From an uncultured Saprospiraceae bacterium (GTDB lineage Bacteria; Bacteroidota; Bacteroidia; Chitinophagales; Saprospiraceae): DNA of 64,000 bases. Made by a program: the position numbers and the translations under genes. The notes beneath the pieces were generated by a model. It had not been told where the DNA came from. It worked only from the letters and a program-made list of their open reading frames with translations, and searched no databases. Of this stretch, positions 10,446-21,299 are shown in pieces (positions within the stretch are counted from its first letter, which is position 1; every line of letters begins with the position of its first letter). The stretch covers positions 62,001 to 126,000 of the forward strand of contig CALGLU010000006.1 of assembly GCA_937959275.1 (NCBI GenBank), read 5' to 3'.

Positions 10446-11261
10446 ATGAAAAAAACAATTTTCATTCTATTTGCCTTTTCTATGTTCTCAGTCATAACAA
10501 CTGCCCAAGGTCTGGTATCTCAATACGATGATGGTAGTGGTAATTATCTTAGGCTTGGGCTTAATGGCAGCATCGCATTCCCTAATACTAATTTATATGT
10601 TGGTGTAGATAAAATCGAAACCTATAAATTGAGTTTGGTGAATCCAGCACCAATACGACCAACCCTTCACCTTAATCCAGTTAGTGGTCATGTCACAATT
10701 GGTCCGACAGAGGAAGATTTTGCAACATTAACAATCAGATCATTTAATGAAGCGACTAATCCCATTGATCTTAGGTTAGAAGGTCATGGACGGATTTCTT
10801 CTCAAGGGTCATTTTATTTTCAGTTGGATGATAATAATAATGCCAATGAATATTTTTCAGTCAAAGGAAGTGCTTTTAATGATTTGTTTTGGATAGGTGA
10901 GAATGGCTTTAATTATATGAAGGGAAATTTATCCATTGGAAATGTCAGTAAACATGCAACTGGATATAGACTATCTGTCGATGGCAAGATTATGAGCGAA
11001 GAAGTTAGAGTCGAGTTAGATGCCAATTGGCCTGACTACGTATTTGACGATGATTATGTATTAACGCCATTAGAGACGCTGGAAAAAGAAATAGAAGAAA
11101 AAGGACATTTACCTGGTATCCCTTCTGCCGTCGTCATCGAAGAGGAAGGTTTCGAATTGGGTGAAATGAATAGACTCCTCGTAGAAAAAGTAGAAGAACT
11201 CACATTGTATGTGATTGAACTAAATCAAAAAATCAAACAACTTCAAGATGAACATAAATAA
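10446..11261 (+). CDS. Secreted protein with conserved Bacteroidota tail-fibre-like C-terminus
   Basis: Signal peptide; C-term YRLSVDGKIMSEEVRVEL...YVFDDDYVLTPLETLEKEIEEKGHLPGIPSA...ELGEMNRLLVEKVEELTLYVIELNQKI. Confidence 0.8.
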   Translation: MKKTIFILFAFSMFSVITTAQGLVSQYDDGSGNYLRLGLNGSIAFPNTNLYVGVDKIETYKLSLVNPAPIRPTLHLNPVSGHVTIGPTEEDFATLTIRSFNEATNPIDLRLEGHGRISSQGSFYFQLDDNNNANEYFSVKGSAFNDLFWIGENGFNYMKGNLSIGNVSKHATGYRLSVDGKIMSEEVRVELDANWPDYVFDDDYVLTPLETLEKEIEEKGHLPGIPSAVVIEEEGFELGEMNRLLVEKVEELTLYVIELNQKIKQLQDEHK

Positions 11262-12531
11262 TGCCTCTTTTATCCTTTTGGTCTGTATTCTCTGTGTTTG
11301 TAATCCTTTTGTATCAGCAGGTCAAAAAAACTGTGTTCCAGAGTCACTTTATCAAAGGTGGGAACTCATGGCGGAAGCCGACAAAAAATCCAATATACAA
11401 TACAAAAGCAACCAAATACCTCTTTTGAATTGGCCACTGAGATTAGCTAGTGGATTTAATTATCCTAATTATTATGTTATCAACAATTATGTAGATTTAG
11501 ATTCTGGACCAGGAATAGAGGACTATAATTGTGGAGCTAAATCTTACAATGGCCACAGAGGCACGGACATCGATCTGGATCCATTTGAGTGGCAGATGAA
11601 AAATGAAGGATCAGTAGATGTGATCGCTGCCGCTGCGGGTACAATTTTTGATAAAGATGATGGAATTTTTGATGAAAACTGCAATACCAGTCCTTGTCCA
11701 AGTAACACAAGAGGCAATTATGTAATCATTCAACATGATGACGGTAGTAGAACACTTTATTACCATATCAAAAGATTCTCAGTCACCAGTAAAAATATCG
11801 GTGATGCGGTGGCGCAAGGTGAGTACTTGGGAAAAGTAGGTAGTTCAGGATGTTCTAGTCATCCTCATCTACATTTTGAAGTTTGGAATAGCCAATTAGA
11901 TGTTGTTGATCCATTTGCAGGATCATGTAATACGACGACAACATCTAGTCTATGGGCTAATCAAAAACCATACAATGACACGGGTATAAATAGAATTGGT
12001 ACTTACAGCTCTGTACCCGTACATCCAGAAGGTAATGGTGCATGTCCTAACACTCATAATGTTAATCAAAAAAATCACTTCACTAGAGGCTCATCAGTGT
12101 ATATTCAAGGGAACTTAAGACATACCTTATCTGGTATTTGGGCATACATTAAAGTCAGGGACCCTAACGGCTTACTCGTGGCTGATCTTACATACACTCC
12201 ACCTACTGATGATCGATATTTTTTAAATCATACGTTCAACACATCATTATTTTCAGTCCCAGGGAAATACACAGTTACATTGAATTATTTCTTTGCTACT
12301 GTTACGCATGATTTTTGGGTGACTGATGGTTGTCCGAGTAACAGGACATTGAGCAATGAAACACATAATGCGGACCGATGGTACAATGCGAGCCAGACCA
12401 TCACCTCAAATTCAGATTCGAACGCAGGTGTTGAAACACTCTATAATGCAAACAATAGAATTACTATGACACCAGGCTTTAGTGCCAAAAATAGATTTAG
12501 AGCCTATTTAGGAAATGCGTGCATAAATTAA
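11248..12531 (+). CDS. Secreted M23-family peptidase (LytM-like) with C-terminal Gly/Cys-type domain
   Basis: YNGHRGTDIDLDPFEWQMKN, YVIIQHDDGSRTLYYHI, VGSSGCSSHPHLHFEVW (H...D, HxH motifs); C-term ITMTPGFSAKNRFRAYLGNACIN; overlaps the 10446 CDS by 14 nt. Confidence 0.9.
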   Translation: MNINNASFILLVCILCVCNPFVSAGQKNCVPESLYQRWELMAEADKKSNIQYKSNQIPLLNWPLRLASGFNYPNYYVINNYVDLDSGPGIEDYNCGAKSYNGHRGTDIDLDPFEWQMKNEGSVDVIAAAAGTIFDKDDGIFDENCNTSPCPSNTRGNYVIIQHDDGSRTLYYHIKRFSVTSKNIGDAVAQGEYLGKVGSSGCSSHPHLHFEVWNSQLDVVDPFAGSCNTTTTSSLWANQKPYNDTGINRIGTYSSVPVHPEGNGACPNTHNVNQKNHFTRGSSVYIQGNLRHTLSGIWAYIKVRDPNGLLVADLTYTPPTDDRYFLNHTFNTSLFSVPGKYTVTLNYFFATVTHDFWVTDGCPSNRTLSNETHNADRWYNASQTITSNSDSNAGVETLYNANNRITMTPGFSAKNRFRAYLGNACIN

Positions 12532-12581
12532 AACCGAACACGTTTAAGAAGATGGAAAAACTTTTAATTCTGCAGGTTTTG

Positions 12582-12614
12582 ACCGTTAAATAAACTGGAA
12601 CTACCGTTAAATAA
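12582..12614 (+). promoter_or_regulatory. Candidate LytTR binding site: ACCGTTAAATAA-N9-ACCGTTAAATAA
   Basis: Perfect 12-bp direct repeats at 12582-12593 and 12603-12614, 21 bp start-to-start, upstream of the 12718 start. Confidence 0.7.
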
Positions 12615-12717
12615 ATTCTTCTTGCAATTAACAGAGGACAGAATTATTTTTTCAAATTATGCCAACAGAAGCAATACGTTGGTGTATGACAATTTCGAAA
12701 CCTTTAAACAATTTATA

Positions 12718-14135
12718 ATGATCAAATCAATTTCATCAATACTAGATTTCACTGTTTCAGGGAGATGTTTTTATCCAGCAGTTGTGATTTTAGTCCTGCA
12801 AGTCTTTACAGTTCCCGTTAGCCTCATCTCACAAGCCGATCAGATGCACACGATTGAAGGAAAATTACAGATAGGTGATGATGGTGCAACACCCACAGAA
12901 GGTACAATTCGGTATAATGATGAAACAAATGATTTTGAAGGATGGAATGGATCTGAATGGAAATCTTTCACCTTTGATCAGGATGAAGTTGCCAATGCAT
13001 TTATTGACCCGAATGCTGGTCCTTTTTCATACATCGGAAATGACACCGATATGTCATGGAGCTTGGCAGTGGCAGGAAGCCTGGCAACTAATAAGGTGCA
13101 GGTTTTTGCAGTGAATGACGGATGTTGGGGTTGGCAGTATTCAATCACAAATTCAGGGATACCTAGTTCAACTTCGACAAGTGATTTTGGATCATCTGTT
13201 GCTTTATTTGGGGGTTATAATTCTGAAATTCTCGCTGTCGGCGAACCGGGAAATTCTCATTATGGTGATGGCACAGGAATCGTGGAGTCTATCGTCTTGA
13301 TAATACAGGATCAACTTATCAATACCATATAGCTCCTTCTGATATAGCAGCTGGAGATGCCTTCGGACGTGATATTTCCGCCAGTGGTGTTCATATGGCT
13401 ATTTCTTCACCATATGACGATAACACATATTCTAATGCGGGTGCAGTTTACATTTATCGTGACAATGTCACCGGGGCAGCTATGAAGCAAAAAATTACTT
13501 CGCCACAAGCGGTGGCAAACGGCAATTTTGGCTATAAAGTCTTGATGTCAGGTTATGATCTTTTTATATATGCACGTGGTGAAGGAGGGTGGACTTTAAA
13601 TGGCATGGTATATCACTATGTCTACCAACCCATTCCTGGAATTTATACATATCAACAAACAATAGGAAACCCTGAACCGGGTAGTTTTCGTTATTTTGGA
13701 AATACTCTTGCTGCCGAGGGTGACTATCTCATGATTGGCACCTCCCAAAGTAGCGTCGATGATTACGATGGAGCTGTTTTATTTTATGAACGTCTCCCAT
13801 CTAATAACCAATTCAATTATATGCAGAAGATTACTGTACCTTATGTCTCTGATAATGATAATTTCGGAACAGGTATCGCAGTAGATTCAGATAGAATGGT
13901 TGTCTCTGCTCCCGGTCATGATGCAAAAGGGTTGAATGCGGGCGCACTTTTCGTTTTTGAAAGAGATGGGTCCAGTTGGAATCAAACTAAAACCTTAAGC
14001 GTTGCTGATCTTATTCCCGGTACTTTTCTGGGTACATCTTTATCAACCTATTCTTTCTGGTCTAATTCAATTATTGTTGGCTCTCGGTCATACAATCAGA
14101 GTACAGGCACGGTTCATCTTTTAAAGGTCAAGTAA
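12718..14135 (+). pseudogene. Secreted FG-GAP/propeller protein split by a 1-nt frameshift near 13276-13280
   Basis: ORFs 12622..13332 (frame 1) and 13395..14135 (frame 0). Frame 0 reads back through RGVYRLDNTGSTYQYHIAPSDIAAGDAFGRDISASGVHM, continuing the propeller repeat from ...GNSHYGDGTG. Adding one A in ggaatcgtgg restores GDGTG-NRGVYRLDN. Confidence 0.7.
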
Positions 14136-14310
14136 AGTCTGCATTCTTCGAACAGGTGTTATAAAGCTTTTTGAGAAGCATACAATTCGAAAGATGAGCA
14201 TGTAAAAAAGACTAGTCTCAATAAGTAAATATTGTCTTAGACGAGGCATCATTATTTTATTAAAGTGCTTAACTTACAAGGACTCCTTCCACTAATAAAA
14301 TATTTATCTC

Positions 14311-16806
14311 ATGTTTTGTCAAAAGCTGAAGTCAGTCCTTATTTTGGTCGGTATGCTTTGCTGTATACAATCAACGATTTCCCAGCAATGTGCAAACCCT
14401 GTTTATGTAACAACGCCAGGAAATAATCTGCAAACTCTAATTGCCAATAATCCACCTGGAACATGTTTTTATTTTCCAAATGGCAATTATGCTTTTGGTA
14501 ATACCATTCCAAAAGATGATATGATTTTCGAAGGGGAGTCGAGAAGTGGTGTGCAAATAAATGGAAATGGATTTGAAAATGCATTTCACGGTATAGCTAG
14601 CGGCGTCAAAATTAGAAATATGACTCTGTTTAATTTTAATAACGATGCAGGTCAGAGTTTGCAAGAGCAAGCACCCATAAGAGGTTCTTTGAATATTTGG
14701 GCCGGTGAAAATGATCCTTTGGCAAGCAACTGGGTTATTGATAATATTGAAAGTCATAGCAATGTTGCTTCCGGAATATTTATCGGCAATTATTTTTTTG
14801 TTAGGAATAGTATATTTAGAGATAATGGAGTGACAGGAATCGGAGGGGATGATGTCGTTGGCACGTCGATATATAATAATGTTATTTTTAACAATGGAAT
14901 TAATCAAGCTAATGGAGCATTAGTGAATGGTGCGGGTATTAAAATCACGAAATCTGGTGGTCAATATATGCCTATAGACATTAGAAATAACGAGGTGTAT
15001 AATAATAATAGAGTTGGTATATGGGGTGATGTAGCTTGCCACTATTGGGAGATTGTTGGTAATAACGTGTATGATAATGAATCCCATGGTATTTTATATG
15101 AAATATCTGATCATGCTATTATTGCGTCAAATACCCTGAATAATAATGCAGCAAATTATTCAGGATTACCTGGCAATTGGTCAATTGGAGGAATCACTGT
15201 TGCAGAGTCTGCAGATGTAGAAGTGATATACAATAGTGTTTCGGGTTCGAGAGGTGGCATCGTTGTACAGCAAACGTATCGGCCTGCAAACTCATTTGAA
15301 GAAACGTATTATGCTCAGTTTGATGACCTGACCTTAGTCTGTTCGAATGTACTTGTCAATTATAATACGATCATTGGCGCTTCTGAATTTGGGATCGGCA
15401 ATGCTGGGACAGGCCTTGGACAACTCGATGCCAATTCTAATATTCGCTTTGAATGCAATACTTATCAAAGCCCTGAAAACATTTCGTTTTATGGGATTGA
15501 TGGACAGCAATACACCTATGCCCAATGGTTAGCAGCAGGATTTGATCAATGCATCAGTCCATCTAACCCAATTTGTCAGCGATCAGAAGAACCTGTTATC
15601 GATGGATTGGATGCTGATTGGGGACTAGAGAAATTTGATATTGATAAAGTCATTTTAGGTTCAGTTGATTCTGAAGCTGACTTGGATGCAAATTTTGAAA
15701 TCAGTTGGGACTTTTCTAATCTATACATCTACGCGACCATAGTCGATGATGTGTTGGTTGGAGACTCTCCTAATGCGTGGGAAGATGATGGCTTAGAAGT
15801 GTATATTGATGGTGGTCATGAACAATCGACGAGCTATGATGCCAATGACCATCATTTGATCTTCAAGTTGACAGATCCGAATACCGTTTATTATCATTCT
15901 GCTGGCACGATCAATCCTGCGGGTGTTGAGTATTCTCTGTCTTCTGCTCCTGGAGTCAGTTATGTTGAAATCAAGATTGATATCATAGATTTTATCGATA
16001 CATATGTTCAAGAATTTACAAATATTGGTATCGATCTCCACGTAAATGATGATGATGATGGCGGACTAAGAGAGACAAAGATTGCCTGGCATGCAAATAC
16101 GGATAATGCATGGAATAATCCATCTTTATTTGGAGCAGTCTATTTGGATCGTACGTTATGCTATTCTGAATGCAATGAAATTGACAACAGTCATTTTGAT
16201 TCAAATCTGGATGGTTGGAGCACATGGGGCTGCGATGCTGTTTATAATGATGGTGTTTGCGAAATTCAAAATATTCAAGATGTGGACAATCCTTGGAATG
16301 CCGCGCTTGCTTATTCGAATGTTCCTCTTATTCAGGGATCTTCTTATGCATTAACGTTTGGCATAGGTGATGACTCGAGTGATAGGTCTGTTTCCATCAA
16401 GGTTGGAAAGGGCTCAGATCCTTGGACGACAATATTTTATCTAACGATCTCACCGCCATCAAACCTTTTAGTATTCAGAGTAAATTTTGATATGCTTGAA
16501 CCAACGATTTTAGATGGACGTGTAGAGATTCAGGTGGGCGGTTCTCAGGACAAGCTTCTAGTTGATGATGTGCGCTTGATTCGATTGTATTGTGATTCGA
16601 CAACAGATTGCCTGGACAGCATGGTCGTTCTAGATCCGATTAACACCTCAGTCTATCAGGCTAATCAACACTTAAGTTCTACCGCCACAATTCAAAGCCC
16701 AATGGCTGTTGATTTTTTAGCAGGAGACAATATTGAATTGGATCCCAATTTCAATGTCGAGATGGGTGCTGTTTTTTTAGCTGATATCCAGTCATGTTCT
16801 AATTAA
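14311..16806 (+). CDS. Secreted right-handed parallel beta-helix protein with CBM9-like domain and C-terminal Gly/Cys-type domain
   Basis: Beta-helix repeats (VIDNIESHSNVASGIFIGNYFFVRNSIFRDNGVTGIGG...), PVIDGLDADWG...ISWDFSNLYIYATIVDD...EDDGLEVYIDGG, C-term YQANQHLSSTATIQSP...GDNIELDPNFNVEMGAVFLADIQSCSN. Confidence 0.85.
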   Translation: MFCQKLKSVLILVGMLCCIQSTISQQCANPVYVTTPGNNLQTLIANNPPGTCFYFPNGNYAFGNTIPKDDMIFEGESRSGVQINGNGFENAFHGIASGVKIRNMTLFNFNNDAGQSLQEQAPIRGSLNIWAGENDPLASNWVIDNIESHSNVASGIFIGNYFFVRNSIFRDNGVTGIGGDDVVGTSIYNNVIFNNGINQANGALVNGAGIKITKSGGQYMPIDIRNNEVYNNNRVGIWGDVACHYWEIVGNNVYDNESHGILYEISDHAIIASNTLNNNAANYSGLPGNWSIGGITVAESADVEVIYNSVSGSRGGIVVQQTYRPANSFEETYYAQFDDLTLVCSNVLVNYNTIIGASEFGIGNAGTGLGQLDANSNIRFECNTYQSPENISFYGIDGQQYTYAQWLAAGFDQCISPSNPICQRSEEPVIDGLDADWGLEKFDIDKVILGSVDSEADLDANFEISWDFSNLYIYATIVDDVLVGDSPNAWEDDGLEVYIDGGHEQSTSYDANDHHLIFKLTDPNTVYYHSAGTINPAGVEYSLSSAPGVSYVEIKIDIIDFIDTYVQEFTNIGIDLHVNDDDDGGLRETKIAWHANTDNAWNNPSLFGAVYLDRTLCYSECNEIDNSHFDSNLDGWSTWGCDAVYNDGVCEIQNIQDVDNPWNAALAYSNVPLIQGSSYALTFGIGDDSSDRSVSIKVGKGSDPWTTIFYLTISPPSNLLVFRVNFDMLEPTILDGRVEIQVGGSQDKLLVDDVRLIRLYCDSTTDCLDSMVVLDPINTSVYQANQHLSSTATIQSPMAVDFLAGDNIELDPNFNVEMGAVFLADIQSCSN

Positions 16807-16821
16807 AATCCGCTAAGAAGT

Positions 16822-16992
16822 CTAGTATCTCAAGCACTATATAAATGGTTGTATGAAAGCAGTTATTTTTCGTCTACTCAAGGCACAGGTTTGGTCTGAT
16901 AGCCATGGCTTATCATGGCCGGTTCTGTAACGACGAGAAGGCGGAAAAGAACAATTTAATACGTCTAGATATTTAGTTCTTGAGGCACTAAT
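16822..16992 (+). repeat. Short copy (about 171 bp) of an intergenic element with terminal inverted repeats; internally deleted relative to 53572-54066
   Basis: Starts CTAGTATCTCAAGCACTATATAAATGGTTGTATGAAAGCAG and ends TATTTAGTTCTTGAGGCACTAAT; both parts match the reverse complement of 54066-53980 and 53660-53572. Confidence 0.85.
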
Positions 16993-17056
16993 TCAAACAG
17001 CGATCAAAATTGAAATCTTTGTTGAGTAAAAAGGCTTTTACCTTTTTGCAATTCAT

Positions 17057-17962
17057 TTAAAACACGGCATCTAAAAATAAGGACTTAAATATTCCAGTAC
17101 TATCCGAACTAAAATACGAATCTTGATTTTCTGTAGAGTGGATCACAAGCGTACCATTCTGGTTAAAGCATTTTACATTCGCGGTCTCACCATTGGATAG
17201 ACTGATATCTAATTCTTTAATGGGGTTGCCAGATGGAATGCCGTCATCATAAAAAGCTGTACCAGATATATTCTTAAGTTTTGAAATATAATTAGCCATA
17301 ACAGTTGAGTCCAATACCTCACCTGAATTGTTGATCCAATAATTTTCCTTTCGTGCACTAGAAGTTCCAGATTCTGACCGCAGTTTTAATTCTGTAATGT
17401 CAGACGGTAATCTCAATACATTTTTATTCCGATATGCATCCATTGATTGATTAATTGTCATACTAATAAACCCATCCACTACGTATACATTTTTATCATT
17501 CGATCTACGAACATAAGATTTAGCAGATCTGGTTTGCTGATTAAAATTAAATCTGCCAATGACAAGATCTTCTACTTTTTTATTTCCGCTAAATAGTTCT
17601 ATGCGTTTGCCTTTGATATCATCCACTTCATATTCAGCCCATTTATCTTCTGATTTGGCGACAGGACGTTCAGCTTTAATGCTGTTTAGATTTTGGAGCA
17701 GAGCAGTGACTGTTGGTCCTAAAGCATCAGCTTCGACTTTATCATTTTTTACTTTCCAACCGGTACCTGATTTTTGCAATTCAAATTGGGCAGCTGGATC
17801 GGCATTGTAGAATTTTATCTTATCAACTGCCGTGCTGTCTATTTGGATGATGTCTGTTGTAAAACTCCTGACCGTTTTTTTAGAGAATAATTTAGAGAGT
17901 AAAAATAAGGCGAGCAGACTCGCGAAGATGATCCAAAGTGTCTTATTCTTCATGGCAGTCAA
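17057..17962 (-). CDS. DUF4340 domain-containing protein
   Basis: N-terminal TM, VDKIKFYNADPAAQFELQKSGTGWKVKNDKVEADALGPTVTALLQNLNSIKAERPV; follows a GldG-like gene. Confidence 0.8.
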   Translation of the reverse strand: MTAMKNKTLWIIFASLLALFLLSKLFSKKTVRSFTTDIIQIDSTAVDKIKFYNADPAAQFELQKSGTGWKVKNDKVEADALGPTVTALLQNLNSIKAERPVAKSEDKWAEYEVDDIKGKRIELFSGNKKVEDLVIGRFNFNQQTRSAKSYVRRSNDKNVYVVDGFISMTINQSMDAYRNKNVLRLPSDITELKLRSESGTSSARKENYWINNSGEVLDSTVMANYISKLKNISGTAFYDDGIPSGNPIKELDISLSNGETANVKCFNQNGTLVIHSTENQDSYFSSDSTGIFKSLFLDAVF

Positions 17963-17975
17963 ATTAATTCAAATA

Positions 17976-19457
17976 TTAAATATATCGTTCTTCCATTAGC
18001 TTCATGCGTCGAGTTCTATTGCGTTGAAATCTAAAGAGTCCGTATAACAACACGAGCACTATCGGCAGTAAAAAGTTGACCCACTTGATTGTTGACTTTT
18101 CCCCATCTTCTAAATCTTTAATCGGCCTAGTCACAACGCTTTTCGTTCGTAAATCAATAAGCCCGGTATCATCGGATAGAAAATCGACAGCATTCACAAA
18201 CAAGCTAATATTGTCTGGATTTTGTCCACGACTTTGAGGTGCAATCGGAAAGTCTCCGTCAGAAAATACAACCATTTTAGATAAACCTGTTTCGATGATC
18301 GCACCAATCGTTTGACCGTTATATGGAAAATCTTGATTTGTCCATTGACGTTGTATATCAAAGGAGACAGGTGCAGTCTGTATCCCTGACCTAGAGGATG
18401 TTTTTAAGATTGGTGTAAATGTGGTTGTCGAATCTCCCGAATATTGAATCGGACTGACAAATTGAAATACGACTTGCTCAATACCTTTTGTTATGGGGTG
18501 ATCACCAAATTCTTTCACAGCTGGGAAATAGTGAAACTCTACCTGTGAATTGAATTTGAAAAAGCCTTGCTGCTGCTGCACTGAAATGCTACTGCAACTT
18601 GCATCCACCACAAAGCTCGGCTCAATCGTCACCCCTTTACGCGCCAGCCAACTCTCCAACCCAACCGAACTCACTGTGCCTTGCACCGTTTGAAAATCCC
18701 CAGTCACCTGATCAACAGCCAAACACAAATTACCACCCTTGGCCATATAGTCATCCAAGATTGCTAATTGATTAGGAGGTATAGAATCCAACGGCTTGAC
18801 CATCATTAATGTCTTGATGTGAGCAGGTATTTCAGCGACAGTATTGAGTGCTACTGGTTCGACATTATAGAGGATTGACAATGATTGCATCGTCTGTGCC
18901 ATGTCTTGCATACTCGGTTCTCCATGGCCTTGCACTAAGCCCACAGATGGCTTGTCAATAGTCCCCACCTTTTTAATAGCCGTCGTCACCTGATATTCCA
19001 TCGGTCCTTCTGGCTGTACAAAGGGAATGATATCAGTCCTGTCACCTGATGATATGACAGCTCCCATAAATGCCTTCTTTTGAGCAACGGCATCTTTTTC
19101 TCTGACATTAATTAATAGGGGAGAGATACCCGCTTGCATAGCTTGCTGTTCGTTTTCTTCATTTTCATTTGGATCTACAAATTCGTAATCGACCATGCCG
19201 CCAGACCGTGAGGCAAACTCGATTAAGAGATTTTGAAAATCTTCTCTATTCTTTAAATAATCCTGAGGTAGATCACCAGTAAAATAACCAGTTACCATGA
19301 CTGGCTCATCTAGCTCTTTTAAAATATTCTTGGTCGCGTTACTTAATGTGTATTGCTTATTCTGTGTCAAATCTAATCTGAAGAAGAATTGTTTAGCTAA
19401 CAAATTCAAAATTAGAATGCTCCCAATGATCAATAATATGCTTGTTATATTTTTCAT
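17976..19457 (-). CDS. GldG-family ABC transporter auxiliary protein (set 1)
   Basis: FRLDLTQNKQYTLSNATKNILKELDEPVMVTGYFTGDLP...; C-terminal TM with basic tail. Confidence 0.88.
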   Translation of the reverse strand: MKNITSILLIIGSILILNLLAKQFFFRLDLTQNKQYTLSNATKNILKELDEPVMVTGYFTGDLPQDYLKNREDFQNLLIEFASRSGGMVDYEFVDPNENEENEQQAMQAGISPLLINVREKDAVAQKKAFMGAVISSGDRTDIIPFVQPEGPMEYQVTTAIKKVGTIDKPSVGLVQGHGEPSMQDMAQTMQSLSILYNVEPVALNTVAEIPAHIKTLMMVKPLDSIPPNQLAILDDYMAKGGNLCLAVDQVTGDFQTVQGTVSSVGLESWLARKGVTIEPSFVVDASCSSISVQQQQGFFKFNSQVEFHYFPAVKEFGDHPITKGIEQVVFQFVSPIQYSGDSTTTFTPILKTSSRSGIQTAPVSFDIQRQWTNQDFPYNGQTIGAIIETGLSKMVVFSDGDFPIAPQSRGQNPDNISLFVNAVDFLSDDTGLIDLRTKSVVTRPIKDLEDGEKSTIKWVNFLLPIVLVLLYGLFRFQRNRTRRMKLMEERYI

Positions 19458-19460
19458 TGC

Positions 19461-20177
19461 TTATCGTTTTGAGATCATGTATTCAGATAAAAAAATGCCC
19501 AATGCTGTCACGGATACAAAGTAGATGATATCCTTAGTGTCTAGCACGCCTCGTATAATGGATGTGAAGTGATCCGTTAAGCTCAATGTATTGAAGAGTT
19601 CACCTGCCCAGCCCGTCAATTCAGAACCTAGGATACCAAATACAAACTGAAAACAAATGCCGATGATCAAGGCTAATAAGAACGCCACAATCTGATTGTT
19701 GGTAATGCTACTTGTAAATAGACCGATACCGATGTAGGCGGCAGACATCAGCAGAAGTCCGATATATCCGGCAATCGTAGCACCATGGTCAAGATTGCCC
19801 AATCGGCTAACTGAGATATAATAGATGATTGTAAATGCCAATGCGATGCAGACCATTAGAAATGCAGCAAGGAATTTTCCAGATACGATTTGCCGATTAC
19901 TGACATCTTTGGTCATTAACAATTCTAATGTACCCGATTTTTTTTCTTCTGCAAGCATCCGCATGGTGATCGCTGGGATAAAGAAAAAGAGAGTCCACAT
20001 AGCCGTTTGGAAAAAGACACTGAGGTCTGCTTGCTTTCTAAAAAAGATATCACCATTGCCTCGCATCCAGGTAAAAAATCCTGTAAAGCCCAGAAAGGCA
20101 ATTAATAAAATATAGGCGATGAGAGAATCAAAAAAAGAGGCCAATTCTTTTTTTGCGATTAACCAGGTCTGACTCAT
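19461..20177 (-). CDS. ABC transporter permease, GldF-like (set 1)
   Basis: FFIPAITMRMLAEEKKSGTLELLMTKDVSNRQIVSGKFLAA; six-TM ABC-2 type permease. Confidence 0.88.
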   Translation of the reverse strand: MSQTWLIAKKELASFFDSLIAYILLIAFLGFTGFFTWMRGNGDIFFRKQADLSVFFQTAMWTLFFFIPAITMRMLAEEKKSGTLELLMTKDVSNRQIVSGKFLAAFLMVCIALAFTIIYYISVSRLGNLDHGATIAGYIGLLLMSAAYIGIGLFTSSITNNQIVAFLLALIIGICFQFVFGILGSELTGWAGELFNTLSLTDHFTSIIRGVLDTKDIIYFVSVTALGIFLSEYMISKR

Positions 20178-20178
20178 T

Positions 20179-21102
20179 TTAATTCACTGTTAGATCACGG
20201 AAAATGTCTTCCAATTTTGTTTCGTACGGTATCATCTCTGTCAATATCCAATTCTTTTGGACACACAGATTAAAGATGGATGTATTCGTTTTTGCTTCAG
20301 GCATACTTTGGATCTCAAAGCGGTTGGTGTTCATATCTTTTATCGTCACTTCCTTGACATCTCCCAATGCTCGCAGCCCGTCAGCTATGAGATTCGATTC
20401 AGTTCCTTCAATCTTGACCTGAAGTATTTGTTGACCTTCTGCTTGTTTTCTTAAAGTAGATGCCGTTCCATCTGCTACAATTTTACCTTTATTGATGATG
20501 AGAATTCGGTCACAGGTCGCTTCTACCTCTGGAAGGATATGTGTACTCAAGATGACCGTTTTTTGTCGTCCCATTTTCTTGATCAGTTCCCGAATTTCAA
20601 CGATTTGATTTGGATCTAATCCTGTTGTTGGTTCGTCAAGAATGAGGATCTCTGGATCATGTATCATTGCCTGTGCTAGACCAACACGTTGCCGATACCC
20701 TTTTGACAGCTCATTGATCTTTTTATGTTTCTCGACATCCAACCCACAAAGCTTTACCATTTGGACTGCGCGTTCCTTGATTTGAGATTTAGGGACACCT
20801 TGTAAGCCGGCACAAAAACCTAAATAATCCATGACAGCCATATCGGTATATAATGGATTGTGTTCAGGTAGATAACCAATGTGTTTTTTGTCAAAACCGC
20901 TTTTGATCGAAGATCCATTGATACGAATATCACCTTCCTCCAATTCAATGAACTGAGTGATCATTTTCATGGTCGTCGTTTTACCTGCACCATTGGGACC
21001 TAAAAATCCTAATATTTCGCCGGTATTGACCTTGAAGCTGATGTTGTCAACTGCTCGCTGTCCACCATAACTCTTAGTTAAGTTCTCAATGTTAATATTC
21101 AT
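20179..21102 (-). CDS. ABC transporter ATP-binding protein, GldA-like (set 1)
   Basis: Walker A GPNGAGKTTTMKM, signature LSKGYRQRVGLAQAM, Walker B ILILDEPTTGLDPNQ. Confidence 0.93.
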   Translation of the reverse strand: MNINIENLTKSYGGQRAVDNISFKVNTGEILGFLGPNGAGKTTTMKMITQFIELEEGDIRINGSSIKSGFDKKHIGYLPEHNPLYTDMAVMDYLGFCAGLQGVPKSQIKERAVQMVKLCGLDVEKHKKINELSKGYRQRVGLAQAMIHDPEILILDEPTTGLDPNQIVEIRELIKKMGRQKTVILSTHILPEVEATCDRILIINKGKIVADGTASTLRKQAEGQQILQVKIEGTESNLIADGLRALGDVKEVTIKDMNTNRFEIQSMPEAKTNTSIFNLCVQKNWILTEMIPYETKLEDIFRDLTVN

Positions 21103-21299
21103 AAGGCAAATGGTTTTAAGAGGAGATCAAAAATAACACTGAGCGTAAAAAATGAACTATTTTTTTACACTTTTTTTCTTAAGAAAATGTCAAAATTTGA
21201 GATAATTGATTCTATTTAAATGATTCGATACAATTGGAAGTTTTGTAGGAATGAAAACCAGATATGCTGCGTCAAGCTATAGTAAATAATTGATAAATT

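Noticed and set aside
14437-14907. 156-aa minus-strand ORF
   Set aside because: Antisense to the beta-helix repeats of 14311-16806; no domain motifs.
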